This document shows positions 18,846 to 30,888 of a stretch of 64,000 bases of DNA, one piece after another. Within the stretch, counting starts at the first letter, position 1. Each line of letters starts with the position of its first letter. The notes beneath the pieces were generated by a model that was given only the letters and a program-made list of their open reading frames with translations, had not been told where the DNA came from and searched no databases. The translations under genes were made by a program, and so were the position numbers. The DNA is from Hemerocallis citrina (Eukaryota > Streptophyta > Magnoliopsida > Asparagales > Asphodelaceae): the NCBI GenBank assembly GCA_017893485.1, contig CM030366.1:198553835-198617834 (forward strand). The letters are read 5' to 3'.

Positions 18846-21800
18846 TCACATCAACCTCGTATACATATATATTCTTATTTTACATTCGCATAGCGCGAAT
18901 ACACAGACAATCCACTATTTTTCAATTTAAATTCTCTAACCCAAATATTCTTTCTTCCACAAGTATCGTCATAATAGCATTATATGAATATAATTACACG
19001 ATGTTATTACTCCTTTCATTAATAACCATTTATGAGAATACAACTCATAATACAACATACTTTCTTAATTACCATTTTCATAACCAGTCTCATAATACGG
19101 GTATTTATTTTATCATGCCTATCAAGTATCACTTCTTACAAATGCTTCTATTCTCTTAATACCACATTCATTCAAGTCTTATAACGCAAATATAACATCT
19201 TATTGCTTATTGCAATGCTCTCACATTTCATTAAATCATTAACACATCACTAGTAGGATGCTTATACTTATTACATCAAAAACATGTTTTATGGTTCATT
19301 CCCATCTCATTATACCGCTTTAGTAATTTCTTTTTCTTACAAACAATAAATCTTATTATCATTTTCATTAAATCCCCAAACACAATTTGGGACCACAACA
19401 TATCACACCCCATAGCCGATAGCTTGGGTAATAATCACTGCACCTCAAACACACAGTTTGGGTAATATCACATCACATCTCAAGCCGATAGCTTGATTAT
19501 TAATTCACTTCAATCACTAAGCATCTTCACTTTATTTTATTTCTCATTTTCCATCAATCATTACCACTATTATATCAACTCACCATGCGAATTATGCCAA
19601 GGCAGGTAGTTCCCACCATTTCCACAGAAATAGCGGGCAGGTAGTTCCTTGACACAATTCCAAGGTACAACTCGTATCAACTATATTTTACTTTAATGAT
19701 CACGCACATAATACAATTACTTCGTATTATTCATGATAACACATCTCTTTTATTATTCTCATTTTAAATTAACCACGTACTGTATTCATCACTTCTTTTC
19801 ATACACTAACTCATAACCCATTTTCTTTCACACTTACTTCATTCACAACCACTTTCTTTCCCATGCACAATTCACATTTCACTATCCACTTTCTTTCCCA
19901 TACACAATTCACATTCCACTTTCCACTTTCTTTACTACCACATTTATTATTAACACTTATTTATTTTATTAGTTTGTCGACCAGTGAGCCACAGTATCCC
20001 AACATACTGAAAGCCGACAGCCCAGTAAACATGCGGTCCGATGCACTCACAGAGTCTTACTCGTCCGAGGCTACGTCTTCCTCCTAGCCGAACTAGCGAG
20101 GGAACACAACACTCCTAGTCCCACTAGGGTGCCTCCTCACGACGTCTTTCATCGAGGGAAAACCACAATCCCCTAGTCCCACTAGGGTACGTCCTCCCAG
20201 TCGAAGCCAGCGAGGTAAACACTTACCACTAGTCCCACTAAGGTGCTTCCTCGCGACGTCTGTCATCGAGGGGAAAACCACAATCCCCTAGTCCCACTAG
20301 GGTACTTCCTCCCAGCCGAAGCCAGCGAGGTAAACACTCACCACTAGTCCCACTAGGGTGCTTCCTCGCGATGTCTGTCATCGAGGAAAAAATCACAATC
20401 CCCTAGTCCCACTAGAGTACTTCCTCCCAGCCGAAGCCAGCGAGGTAAACACTCACCACTAGTCCCACTAGGGTGCTTCCTCGCGATAGCTGTCATCGAG
20501 GGAAAATCGGGCCTCAAGCCGATAGCTTGGGCGATAAAAATCACTTACCCCAAACATAGTTTGGGTCCACTATTCCCAAGCCGGTCCTTAGGCGTTAGGA
20601 GGTCTAGCCCAAACCCCCAGAATTGTTGTAGGTACTGGTCAACAAAACCATTTGTTATCTCATTTTTTCATCTTATTAAATCAACACAAAGCATCACAGC
20701 TTTTAATTAAACAATTGCCACATTCTTAGCTTTAATCATGTGAATTAATAATACCTTTTATTAACACTTACCATCTTACCTTTTATATTACATTTGATGC
20801 ACGTCTGATATCCACGATATAATTATCATCTCAGTATATCACACATATATATATACACCTAGTCATTTAACATATAAACCAACATGTCATATTATTGCAT
20901 ATCACGAATGCACCATGTTATTTATTTTCCATAACATTACCCATTATGAATACTATGCTATTTACTACTTCATTAAATCACATATAGGCATACACCAAGT
21001 CATATCATAAATAAAAAAAGTTATAAGGTGTTAGTCTATATCGTAAACGTATCAAAATATATAATTCATCCCAGAATAATATCATATTATTGCCCATTAA
21101 TTCACTTCGAATATAATTACAATATAAACATGTGCCCAAGTATTAATTTCATCAACTATTGCATCACACGTCATAATCATCTATATATATATCTCAAATA
21201 CACACCACACATGCGGGTTTCCCAGAAAAATGGGCCAAAACCACTTATCTCCTCTAATTAAATCTTATAATATCTAATTATAGCCTGCTAGCTTATACAC
21301 CATGCTCCATGTAATTATAATTACCTATAAAGGCCTATATGCCCCCAAAACATGCACGAATCATGCACTGGATAAAAATGTGCATAAACAATCTAATATA
21401 ATTAGTTTTTATACTTCAACACATCACATTAACCCATACTATAGATTTTATATATTTAAAATAATCACTTTCACCACATATCTCAAAAACCCATTTCGGA
21501 TTCTTAAAAATCCGTATTTTCAACAAAAATCCATTTTTGGGCATAACTCCCACAAAACATATCAAAAGGCCACGAAATTCGGCCACAATATAAAATATTT
21601 ATAAACACAACGCACTCACCTGACGGATCGAGCAAACGATGTCCCACGTCCGTCTTGTAGCCAGTCGAAGTTCGACTTTTTCCACCTAATTGAAAAATTA
21701 TAGAACCGATTAGTTTAAAGCTCAAAACTCGACCTACGGACCTCCAAATTTGAATTCGTCTTCACCCACGCATCACAAATGACATATGTAGGCGAGCTAC

Positions 21801-23163
21801 ATCGACGGATTTCAAATTCGAACCCCGATGCAAGAACTCACATATTGATCGGAGGCTTTCTAATAGGAAAATTTCCTACTTCCTAATTTCTTCAATCCCT
21901 TCTTCCTAATTTCTCAAATTAAGGTTAACACCAATAAGGAGTCTCATCTAGACCTCCGAATTCATCAAATTCTCACCTCTATATCGCGCGGGCATTTCAC
22001 TGAACACCCGGCGTGCACTTTTCACCTATAATTCATTTCACTCAATTTAATTGAGATGGAAGCCTATAAAATTCATCCTAAATTCATATTAATACTTTCA
22101 TAATACTCTACACCCTCGTATACCTTTTCTGCAATTATTTGGATCGAGTTTTCTACCCAATTTCATAAACCCTATAGTTCGAATTTATGCCAAAATCACT
22201 ACTCCCCATTTTATTCTAATGGCTCACTACAATTTTTTTCTACCATTCAAGAGATAATTCTCATATATATATATATATATAACTCTATTTTACAAACCCA
22301 AAACTCTCATTTATCAACAACTTACAATCTCTCTAACAATCCACTAATTTCTCACATCTGTCCCTTCCAATATCTCTAAATCTCTCTATCCTACTATTCC
22401 TACTCAATAAAAATTAACCCAACTTAATTTTATACAACAAAATAGTTTGGTTGTACCTTCCCGAAATCCTTTCAAAAATCCGACGCCACCACGATGTAGA
22501 AACCCTTCACTTAGTCTACCCCTCGTTTTAATTTGGAATCGACGAAGAATCGGAGGGGATTTGAGGTGGGGAAATCGTCGGCCGATGGGTTCGGTTCTTT
22601 TTGGATCGGGAAAGAATAGGACGGGAAGGAGATGGAGAAGGAAGAAGATGGAGAAGGGATGGGGTTCTCCATTCGATTAAATCGCGATCCGTCCTCCCGC
22701 GCCGCCGCCAACTTGGATCCATCCTCGCCGCTGGTGGCGAGTGCAACAATGGAAGAGGGTTTCCATTCGATTTAGAGTGAACGGGAGAAGGAGGAGAAGG
22801 AGAAAGGAGGACCGAGGGTTTTCTTTCTCTGGGTTCGAGATCAAACCAGGAAGGGAGAAGAAGAAGGAAGGAGAAGGAGAGGGGTTGGGGGTGTTTTTGT
22901 AAAAGAAAAATAATAAATAAAAAGATAGATAAATAATGTAAAGGGAGTATTTTGTATAAACCCCCAATCTCAAATACATTTCAAATAAAACCCAAATCTT
23001 AGCTCATGGCCCCCAATATATCAATAACACCAATCAACCACAATTATCCATACCAATATCAATATAAAAATAATAATAATAAAATATAGCTAAAAAAATA
23101 ATTCTCCCCTTACAAAATATAAAAACGAATAATTTCTGGTATTTTAAAATCCGAGGTGTTACA
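18846..23163 (-). mobile_element. LTR-type sequence of a second family, - strand
   Basis: It ends at 23163 with GAGGTGTTACA (TGTAACACCTC on the - strand), an LTR terminus. Around 18850 it resembles the LTR element at 63038-64000 ('catcaacctc', 'attcgca...cgaat'). The interval from 16919 to 23163 is too long and too heterogeneous to be one LTR, so I read it as two LTR sequences joined near 18845. No protein domain is seen. The 22440-22880 segment is purine-rich. Confidence 0.55.
20114..20475. repeat. Palindrome array, 59/56-bp alternating tandem repeat
   Basis: 'ctagtcccactagggt' (one copy 'aaggt', one 'agagt') starts at 20114, 20173, 20229, 20288, 20344, 20403 and 20459. Alternating spacings of 59 and 56 bp give a 115-bp higher-order unit. 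Each core CCCTAGT-ccc-ACTAGGG can form a short hairpin. Confidence 0.9.
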
Positions 23164-23674
23164 CCTACCCATGGGTCTGAAGCGGGTCCTGGGTCTTTTC
23201 CCCAAAAAACCCTCTAACCCGCGAATGGATCAATCTCAACTGGGTGCGGGTTTCAACCCGCAGCGAACCCGGTCCAGAAAGGATAGAATTAGGGTTTCCG
23301 ATTAATCCTAATCAATGACCCTGATTTATATCTATCCTTTCACTGGGGATTAGGGATTACATTCCTTATCTAACTACAGGAATTACATTCCTAATCTGAT
23401 CCCAGCGGTGCCTATAAATACCACCCATCCATCTCCATTAAGAGGTAATCAATCTTTTTCCAGTTTTACGCTCTTTCATAATCACTTCTGGTTACTGGCT
23501 TGAGCGTCGGAGGGTGTATCGCCAGGATCAACCCCGGTGTCGCACTTTTTGCAGGTGAACAGCGGGAGTCAGTGGTCAAACTCTGGCAGAACAGGTAACA
23601 TGTTTGCTATTCAAAGTTTTCCAAGAATTCACAAATACTATCTGTTTGCCCCCACACCAGATTCAATGGTAACA
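23164..23674 (+). repeat. LTR fragment of the Gypsy-2 family
   Basis: It matches 55240-55748 (3' LTR of Gypsy-2) and ends at the same point, 'ggtaaca', followed by the same 'cctaccaagaaaaattt' viral sequence. Its first ~80 bp are missing, cut where the - strand LTR ends at 23163. It is the right end of the same Tat insertion seen whole in the other block copy. Confidence 0.9.
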
Positions 23675-24824
23675 CCTACCAAGAAAAATTTACAAGACAG
23701 CTAAAAGTTATTTTGGGCTTACGAAGGCCTCAAAAATATATGTCAGAAGGTATTCAGCCATCACCGAGTATCTTAATAATAAGGAAGAATTTCAAACAGA
23801 ACATGTTATAAAAATAGGGATGACCACCCAAATGAACTATGGAGCATCAAATATTGTACCATTTAAAACTGAAGAATTTGATAAATTAATTCTAGAAAGA
23901 AGGGCAATGGGCTTCAGGAACATGTACTGTGAATTAAAAGACATAAAACAAAGAGACAGCAATATATGGATCTATGATAGCCCAGATCCAGATAAAATAA
24001 TAATGTATAGTATAACAAAGATCAAACAGCCACAAGATAAGCATGAGCTGTTTGACAGCTGATACCAGATACTATCTACTGGAGCAATAACAATGACAGC
24101 AGAGACAACTGTATATTACTGTAGCTTGATGAAAATGGAGCACCAACATAAATGTGCAGCATGTGAAGATGTCGGCCAAGAGGAATCTCTTTTCCTAGAA
24201 TAGGTCAAAATGTAATCAGAATAATTATTGTAAGTTGATGTAAGCACTTACGTATTTATCACAATTATTGAACATATGATGTAAGCAGTGACGCATGAAA
24301 ACTTGTTGTAAGTTGATCCCTTGGTCTATAAAAGGGAAAGCTAAGCAAGAGAGAGGGTAGACTATCCTGGAGAGAAAAAAAATTCCTCAAAATATTGAAG
24401 AGTCTCTGTTTGTAACAAGTTTGAAGGAAATAAAAATTATCTTTATGAGTTCATACATCTACCAGATCTTGTAGAAAATAAGGTATGGATAACTAAATCT
24501 CTTTCCCTTAGGGAGAGTTTTGTAAGGCTCTACCTGACTGATCTTGTAAAAAGACCCATTTGCAACTTTCTATAGTTAGACTGTATATCTAGCAGTAGGA
24601 AACGAGCTAGGTTGTGGTTGTCTGTACCGAAGTACAGAGTAAGTAATTTTTACTTAATTTCTATGATTTTCCATAAATTTATAACTAATTTACAAGCTAT
24701 GGAATAGAAAAACTAAAATCTAATAAAAAATAGAAATTATCTTAAAACTCAAAAACTTTTAGAATTTAAAGAAAAGTCACACATCCTTTCTTTTAGAATT
24801 TAAAGAAATTATCTTAATTCCCAA
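23675..24824 (+). pseudogene. Endogenous caulimovirid fragment (right-hand part)
   Basis: This is an old integrated plant pararetrovirus copy, parallel to 55749-61174. It has a short reading frame at 23820-24062 ('YDSPDPDKI'), a promoter region, and at the end about 190 bp of leader before the host junction at 24824. The solo LTR present in the other copy is absent ('aatggagcaccaac' is intact near 24140). About 892 nt corresponding to 60089-60980 is deleted at 24633. Stops and deletions make it non-coding. Confidence 0.7.
24277..24334 (+). promoter_or_regulatory. Viral promoter remnant: as-1-like element and TATA box
   Basis: 'tgatgtaagcagtgacgcat' (24277-24296) closely fits the tandem-TGACG as-1 element of caulimovirus promoters. 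A TATA box 'tctataaaag' (24325-24334) follows about 30 bp later, then a GA-rich start region. It lies about 1.3 kb upstream of the SKP1 pseudogene. Confidence 0.75.
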
Positions 24825-25051
24825 TGTCTGTCCCCCTCTCTTATTTATACCCGTGGCTCGCTCTCCTTTCGCATCATCCGCCCGATATGAGACTATTGTC
24901 ATAAATAAATTAGCGGATCACAAGTGGATCTTGAAGGATCTAACCCGAATCCAACTGGTTGCCGCCTCGCCTCCTATATTCAGTTTATACTATACTATTT
25001 ATATTTATCTAATCACACGGTCAAAAAGGGAAGATAAAAATCAATCAACCA

Positions 25052-25482
25052 TCTATATAATAAAACACAAAGAAAGCTATCAAGTGGCTCTCCTTCAATC
25101 CCCAAAAAACCAAAGATCCAGATTTAACCTTACAAAATATATTTTCCCCCCAAAACTCAAATTCAAATTCCCCATCCAAAACAATTCCTATATGTATTTA
25201 ATTATTTTTTTTTTCTCTCTCTCTCTATCCCTTCCTCCCTCTTCTATTCAAAAAATTAAGAAAATAAAAATTTTAAAAAATTTTAAAAAAATAAAAATTA
25301 AAGAAACTAAAATTAAAAATTAAAAACTTCGAAAATAATTCAAAAAAATTATATAATATATTTTTTGCTCTATGTTTGCTACTTCAATTAATTTGCTGGA
25401 CCTTCAAAACTATTTTATATGATCAAAAAAGGTGCACTATTCCGAAAACGTGTCGTAGGCACGTGTCAACGGGCAAACCTAG
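25052..25482 (+). mobile_element. Non-autonomous Helitron in the SKP1 pseudogene promoter
   Basis: TCTATATAATAAAAC at the start and AACCTAG at the end lie between host A (25051) and T (25483). A short hairpin-like 'acgtgtcgtaggcacgt' precedes the end. The intact copies at 4232 and 34809 show the empty site ('caaccatatatatagat'). The 431-bp insert has no gene and holds (TC)n and A-rich runs. Confidence 0.9.
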
Positions 25483-25618
25483 TATATAGATAGTCTAGAA
25501 AGAAATTAGGGTTTTATAAAAAGTTATTATATTATAAATAACATACCCAGCCACCCCCACCTCCTTTTAATAATTATAATCTCATCAGCAGGCAGGGTAT
25601 CCTCTCAGAATCTCAGCC

Positions 25619-25825
25619 ATGGCAAGTGAATCGCAATCCGAAATCCAGAAGGCTCTTACTGCTGAATCAAACGATCAAGTCCCTGAAAAGGTGAACCTCT
25701 TCACCTCCGGCAAAGAAACCTTCATGGTTCCCTCATCCCACGCGTCACACTCTGAAACCATCAAGAACCTCATCGAAGACGGCTGGGCCAACGACTCTGA
25801 CTCCGTTCTCCCCCTCCTCAAAGTC
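25619..25825 (+). pseudogene. SKP1-like pseudogene fragment (codons 1-69)
   Basis: The start and first ~69 codons match the intact gene with a few changes (for example SGKETFMVP, NLIEDG). The match stops at 'cctcctcaaagtc', which continues into sequence from the 3' flank of the intact gene (7206-7230 in copy A). The 2.6-kb loss shares the 4-base joint AGTC. Without the C-terminal F-box-binding domain it cannot serve as SKP1. TATA and telo-box equivalents remain upstream. Confidence 0.93.
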
Positions 25826-25887
25826 TTTACTCACACACATATATTAAAAAATCGGCACCCCCTTCTTCTCTCCAGTCACCTGGCTCT

Positions 25888-26124
25888 TTGCCTACAGCTT
25901 CTTGTCTTTTGGACCCTTACCCTAATCAACCACAACCCCTGATTGAGCACAAATTATTAGGCTCCATTTTCCATCTTCAATTTGACTCGCTTTCTGACTC
26001 TCATTTGACTTCCATCACCCAAGATTTGGGTTTTGTAGTCAACTCAGATAATTCCTCTCTACTCTTTTCCATTAGGCAACTAGAACGTAACAGAGCTCGG
26101 GAGTTTCAACTCTTTGATGATTAG
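25888..26124 (+). pseudogene. LINE ORF1 C-terminal remnant
   Basis: About 78 codons end in '...REFQLFDD' and a TAG whose bases overlap the ORF2 start: ATGATTAG, 26117-26124. The position just before the endonuclease makes it ORF1, although the zinc-knuckle part is not present. Confidence 0.55.
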
Positions 26125-29100
26125 TCTCTTTTGGAACATCCGGGGTCTCAATTGCCCTGTTAAACAAAGAGCTATTTTCCATTTAATTTCCTCTTCTCAA
26201 TGCGATCTTATTTCTATTCAAGAATCTAAGATTGACTCTCCTTCCCCTACCATCTTTCGCACGATAGGCGGATCCATCATCACCAAATGGATCGCGCTAG
26301 ATGCGATAGGGTCCAGGGGGGATCCTTTTAGGATTTAAGAGCCGGTCTTCTCCGTCATTGCGGTCCAATGACTTCACTTTTTTCTCATTGTCCAACTACA
26401 CTGGACGGTGCAGAATTGCACCCTCACGGTGATCTCTGTTTATGGCCCTTCCTCCTAGTCGCTCTCTTTTTTGGAACGAATTCCGTTCTCTTCACAATTT
26501 CACTAGCGACCCCTGTTTAATCTGTGGGGACTTCAACATTACCAGGTTCTCTACTGAAAGGTCGACCCTTTCTCACTATAACCTTCACTCCAACAATTTT
26601 AACGATTGCATTCGTTCGCTGTAATTAATTGATATCCCCCTCAACGGCAGATCTTTCACCTGGTCTAACCAACGTCAATCTCCGACGTTGGCCAAACTTG
26701 ACCGTTTCCTAGTTTCCCATTCTTGGATTAACCAGTTTCACAACACTTTCTCTAAAGCACTACCCAATCCCGCCTCGGATCATGTTCCTATTACCCTCTA
26801 CTCTGATTTACCTTTCACCCATCAGCACAAATTCCGTTTCGAAAAATTTTGGTTACAAGATCAAATTCTCGTCAACCTTATTGTGGAATGTTTATCCTCA
26901 GTTACCAGTTCTACCGGACTGGGTGGCCTCCTCCTCAAACTTCACGCCATCAAACATGGTTGTAAGATTTGGCATAATGATAGACAAAATAACACCACCT
27001 TCCTCAAAAACATCCTCCTCTCCTCCATTGACTCTATTGATAGGATGGAGGAACACGGTCCTTTATCAGACTCTCTTCAAACCAAACATCTCGTGCAAGA
27101 AAGAATTCGCCGACATCCTTCTTCTAGACCATATTAAATGGGCTCAGAGAGATAAATTTAGATGGTTAAAGGAGGGCGACGGTAATACAGCCTTTTTTCA
27201 TAATTTTGCTTCCCACAGGCAACGATGCAATCGTATAGCCCTGATATCTGATAACGGTGTCGATCTCACTTCCGATAATGAGATCCATAAGACCTTCCTC
27301 TCTTTATATAAAAACCTTATTGGCTCGTACAAGCAGCGATCTAGAAGCCTTGATTGGGCCCATCTTTATGGCACCGAGTCTCTGAACCTCTCTTCCCTTG
27401 AGGCTCCCTTTTCTTTGGAAGAAATTAAATTGGCGGTGTTTTCTTTAAAAAGCGACTCTGCGCCCGGTCCGGATGGTTTTCCCGTCTTCTTTTTCCAAAA
27501 GTTCTGGCACTGGCTTAAAGATGACCTGCTACGTATGTTCTCGGAACTTCATCATGGACTTTTCTCTTTTGACCGCATCAATTATGCGCACATCGTGCTT
27601 ATCCCTAAGATCTCGGGAGCTCATTCGGTGTCGAATTTTAGGCCTATTATTCTGATCAACACTTCATTCAAAATCATCATGAAAGTCCTTTCCATGAGAC
27701 TCAGCGCGGTCATCTCCCCCCCTCATTGATCCTGCCCAATCGGGCTTTATCAGGGATCGTTTCATCCTTGACAGCGTGCTTCGGCTCAAGAGGTTATAAC
27801 TCACTGTCACAACTCTAACTCCGAAGGAGTACTGCTCAAACTCGACTTCCAAAAAGCATACGACAATGTAAGCTGGGACTTCTTATTTGATATCCTCATT
27901 AATCGGGGGTTTGGTCCCAAATGGATTGCTTGGATAAAATCTAGTCTGTTCTCAGGCACCTCTTCCATTCTGATCAACGGATCTGAAGGTCACAAATTCA
28001 AAATTAAATGTGGCCTTCTCCAAGGAGATCCTCTCTCGTCCCTTCTATTCTCCTTTGTTGCAGAAATTTTCAGTAAACTTCTTCGCAATGCTTGGGAAGC
28101 GCAGGCCATCGAAGGCCTAGGAGCCTCTCGCCTATTCCAAGGCGTCCTTAATCTGCAATATGCTGATGATACGATTATCTTCACCAAGCCAAATTCTCAC
28201 TCTCTTCGTAACCTTAAACTTCTCCTCTATTGTTTTGAACTGGCCTCGGGCCTCTCGATCAATTTCCAAAAGTCCTCGGTTCTATGACTGGGAGGGTCGC
28301 CCAATCGCCAGACCGAGATCTCCAATTACTTTAGCTGCCCAATAGCTTCTTTCCCCATCACGTATTTGAGTATTCCTCTGAGATGGGGTAAACTTCATAA
28401 GTCAGATTGGTCTCCCATGGTGGATAAAATTGAATCCAGGCTCAATGTCTGGGCTGAGAAATCGCTTTCCCGTGGAGGTAGACTTATCCTCCTTAACTCC
28501 GTCCTATCCTCTATCCCTCTCTATATGATGTCTTTCTATTATGTTCCCTTTTGGTTCATCAAGAGGATCGACCAAATTAGAAGCAACTTTTTCTGGTCAG
28601 GCTCTTCGAACCACAAGCCAGGTTCTCACCTTAGTAACTGGCAACTGGTTTGCTCTTCCAAAAAGGCAGGGGGCTTAGAGGTTTTGAACCTGAGGCACCA
28701 AAATATTGCCCTGTTAGGTAAATGGCTGTGGAGATTCTTAAAATCCAACCATTTACCTTGGATACAGAGTATCAACGCGAACTGCTTCTCCAATTGCCAA
28801 TTATGGGACTTCCCCCTCAAGATTCGTCGCAACTCATCCCCTTTCTGGAAGGGTGTTTGGAAGGCAGCGGCTGCATTCCAATGCGGCATCAAGCATATTT
28901 GTTTTGATGGATCCAAGACCAAGTTCTGGTCCGATCTGTGGATTGGTAATACCAAACTCACTTCTACTTTCCTTGCTCTTTTCCGTCTAGCATCCAATCT
29001 CCAAGCCACGGTGGCAGATAGTTTCACTCTTTTTAACTCGCATTGACATTGGTCTATCCTTTTCTCAGCCAGTCTTTCTACTACCTTAATTGCTGACTTT

Positions 29101-29757
29101 AACATCCTAATTCATTCCCTTAAAAATTTCGATTGGCACCCAAAAGAAGACTTCTCTTGGCGTTGGAATTCAGCGGGGATTTACTCTGTTAAATCCTTTT
29201 ATCAATTTCTCAACTTTAGAGGCACCCTCTCCCCTTTCGCCGACTTCATCTAGAAGACCTGTGCCCCTCTAAAAGTTAAAATTGTCGTTTGGCTGGCTCT
29301 CAACAACAACAACAGATTACTTACGGTCGAAGTCCTTAACAAAAGAAATTTAGCATGGGGACAATTGTGTCCCCTATGCTCCAGCAATTTCGTGGATGCA
29401 GATCACCTGTTTGTTGCTTGCGAATTCACGCGCCTTCTGTGGAAAATTAGTTCTCTAGCGTGGGAATCACCCTCCATCCCTTCCAACCTTACCTCCTGTT
29501 GGTCGATTCTTCCTCCTAACAAAAAGTACCACAGTTCATGGATTCTTTCGGTTCAAATAATTATTTGGATCACATGGATGGAAAGAAATAAGAGAGTGTT
29601 CACTCATAAGGCGTCTCCCAGCCCTACCATTATCGAAGATTTTCTTTTTCTTTTCAACTTCTGCCATTCTAAGTTAAATTTCGAAGCTAGAGAGTCTCTT
29701 TACCATGGCAAATTGGTCGAGGCTTTACTTTGTCTTCGTAATCTTAATGCTTTATAA
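26117..29757 (+). pseudogene. LINE ORF2: endonuclease, reverse transcriptase, zf-RVT
   Basis: ORF2 would nick target DNA and copy the RNA in place. Endonuclease region: 'MISLFWNIRGLN', 'SIQESKI' and 'LICGDFN' (26117-26700). RT region: 'SAPGPDGFP' (near 27460), 'FRPIILINTSFKIIMKVL', 'LDFQKAYDNVSWDFL' (near 27840), 'GLLQGDPLSS' (near 28015), and the catalytic 'YADD' (28159-28170). The C-terminal zinc-binding zf-RVT region starts 'CPLCSSNFVDADHLF' (near 29368). At least ten stops and frameshifts are present (for example 26338, 26624, 27137, 27729 and 28287), so it is inactive. Confidence 0.9.
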
Positions 29758-30888
29758 GCTTTGTGCTTGCGATGTTTTCATTTCGGTTTTTTGGTCTTTG
29801 GCTGATGCTCTTGTTCATAATCTTTTATCCTCTGCGCAGGTATGAAGTTGGTTGGGACTTTCTCTTTTGTTCTAATGTGCCGTCTATCACTTTTTGTCTC
29901 GTTTAGTCTGAGCCGTGCAAGTTTAGCACTGGATCTGTAACTATTTTGTTTCCCTTGTCATATTTCATTATGTGGTTATGCTTAAGAGAGCCTCCTTTGG
30001 TTCTTTACTAGTATCTATGATGTTTGTGGTTCTGTTTCTACTGTCTCATTGTATGTTTTTGAGTTTGTGTCCTCATTCTGAGGGACCTGATATCGTAAGG
30101 GTTAGCTTGATTTATTTTGGTTGTTGGTTTCGGTTGCGCTATTTGAGTTATGCTCGTTCTGTCTGCTGTGTGAGGCTTTGTTTTTAGCCTAATGTTTTCT
30201 GGGCAACTCTGGCTTCTATGATGCTCGTTCGGGCTGCGTGTTGGCTTTAGTTTGGAACTGGCCTCATCGTTTTGATCCAACTGTTTCTCAGACTCCCGAT
30301 GAGTTTCTTCTTGATGCTGATATTCTCTTAAGCGTTTCTTTTGTTGGCTACATTTGAAGCAGAGTCTTTTTCTTTCTTATCTCTTGAGGTCTGCCCTGCA
30401 TCTGGGGTTGGATGCTTACGGCGTACAGTTTGGGGGGTTTGGCCGGGCCTTTTTCGCCCAGCAATGGGCCTGGGTTTGCTTTCCCTGTCGGTTATTGTGT
30501 GCGGAGTTTGTCCGCGCCGTTGATGGCTGGTGTCTTGTCTGCCTTGTCTGCCATTCGGAATGAAGTATCGTGGGTGGCTTGTACCTTGAGTGCGCCCCTT
30601 TCAGTATTGCCGTCTCGTTCCAGTTTTTAATTGGGATCGGACATTCCCTTGCGTCTCAGCCTCAGGACTCGTTTGCTGGCCCATTTGTGCTACTGATTAT
30701 TGCCTGTCTTTTTGGCCCTTGTTATTTTTTTAGTCGTTGTTTCTATTGGGCTCTTTTAGGTTGCTAATTGTTTTGTGTTCTAAGTCGCTTGGTTTTACGG
30801 CTTGTAAAATCTTCTTGTAACTCGTTGGTTTTAAATTTATTTATTGTCTTGCTGGAGTCGTAAGACTCCATCCGTTTCATCAAAAAAA
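29758..30888 (+). other. LINE 3' UTR
   Basis: T/G-rich non-coding tail with the closing 'gactccatccgtttcatc' and A run. Its last 311 bp are identical to 1-311. Confidence 0.8.

Larger units (their letters stand above)
25847..30888 (+). mobile_element. L1-type LINE, 5'-truncated, about 5.0 kb
   Basis: The element starts inside ORF1 at 'aaaaatcggcacc', directly after the SKP1 fragment's 3' flank, contains a broken ORF2, a ~1.1-kb T/G-rich 3' UTR and a terminal A run (30882-30888). No convincing target-site duplication was found. Confidence 0.88.

Noticed and set aside
13139..23163. One complete LTR retrotransposon with TGTAACACC...GGTGTTACA ends
   Set aside because: The flanking bases (ctcgg and cctac) do not match, the two LTRs are in opposite orientation, and internal domains beyond gag are absent.
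23164..23168. 'cctac' after 23163 as a target duplication of the - strand LTR
   Set aside because: These bases are part of the Gypsy-2-family LTR itself (same as 55241 and on), and no left partner is visible.
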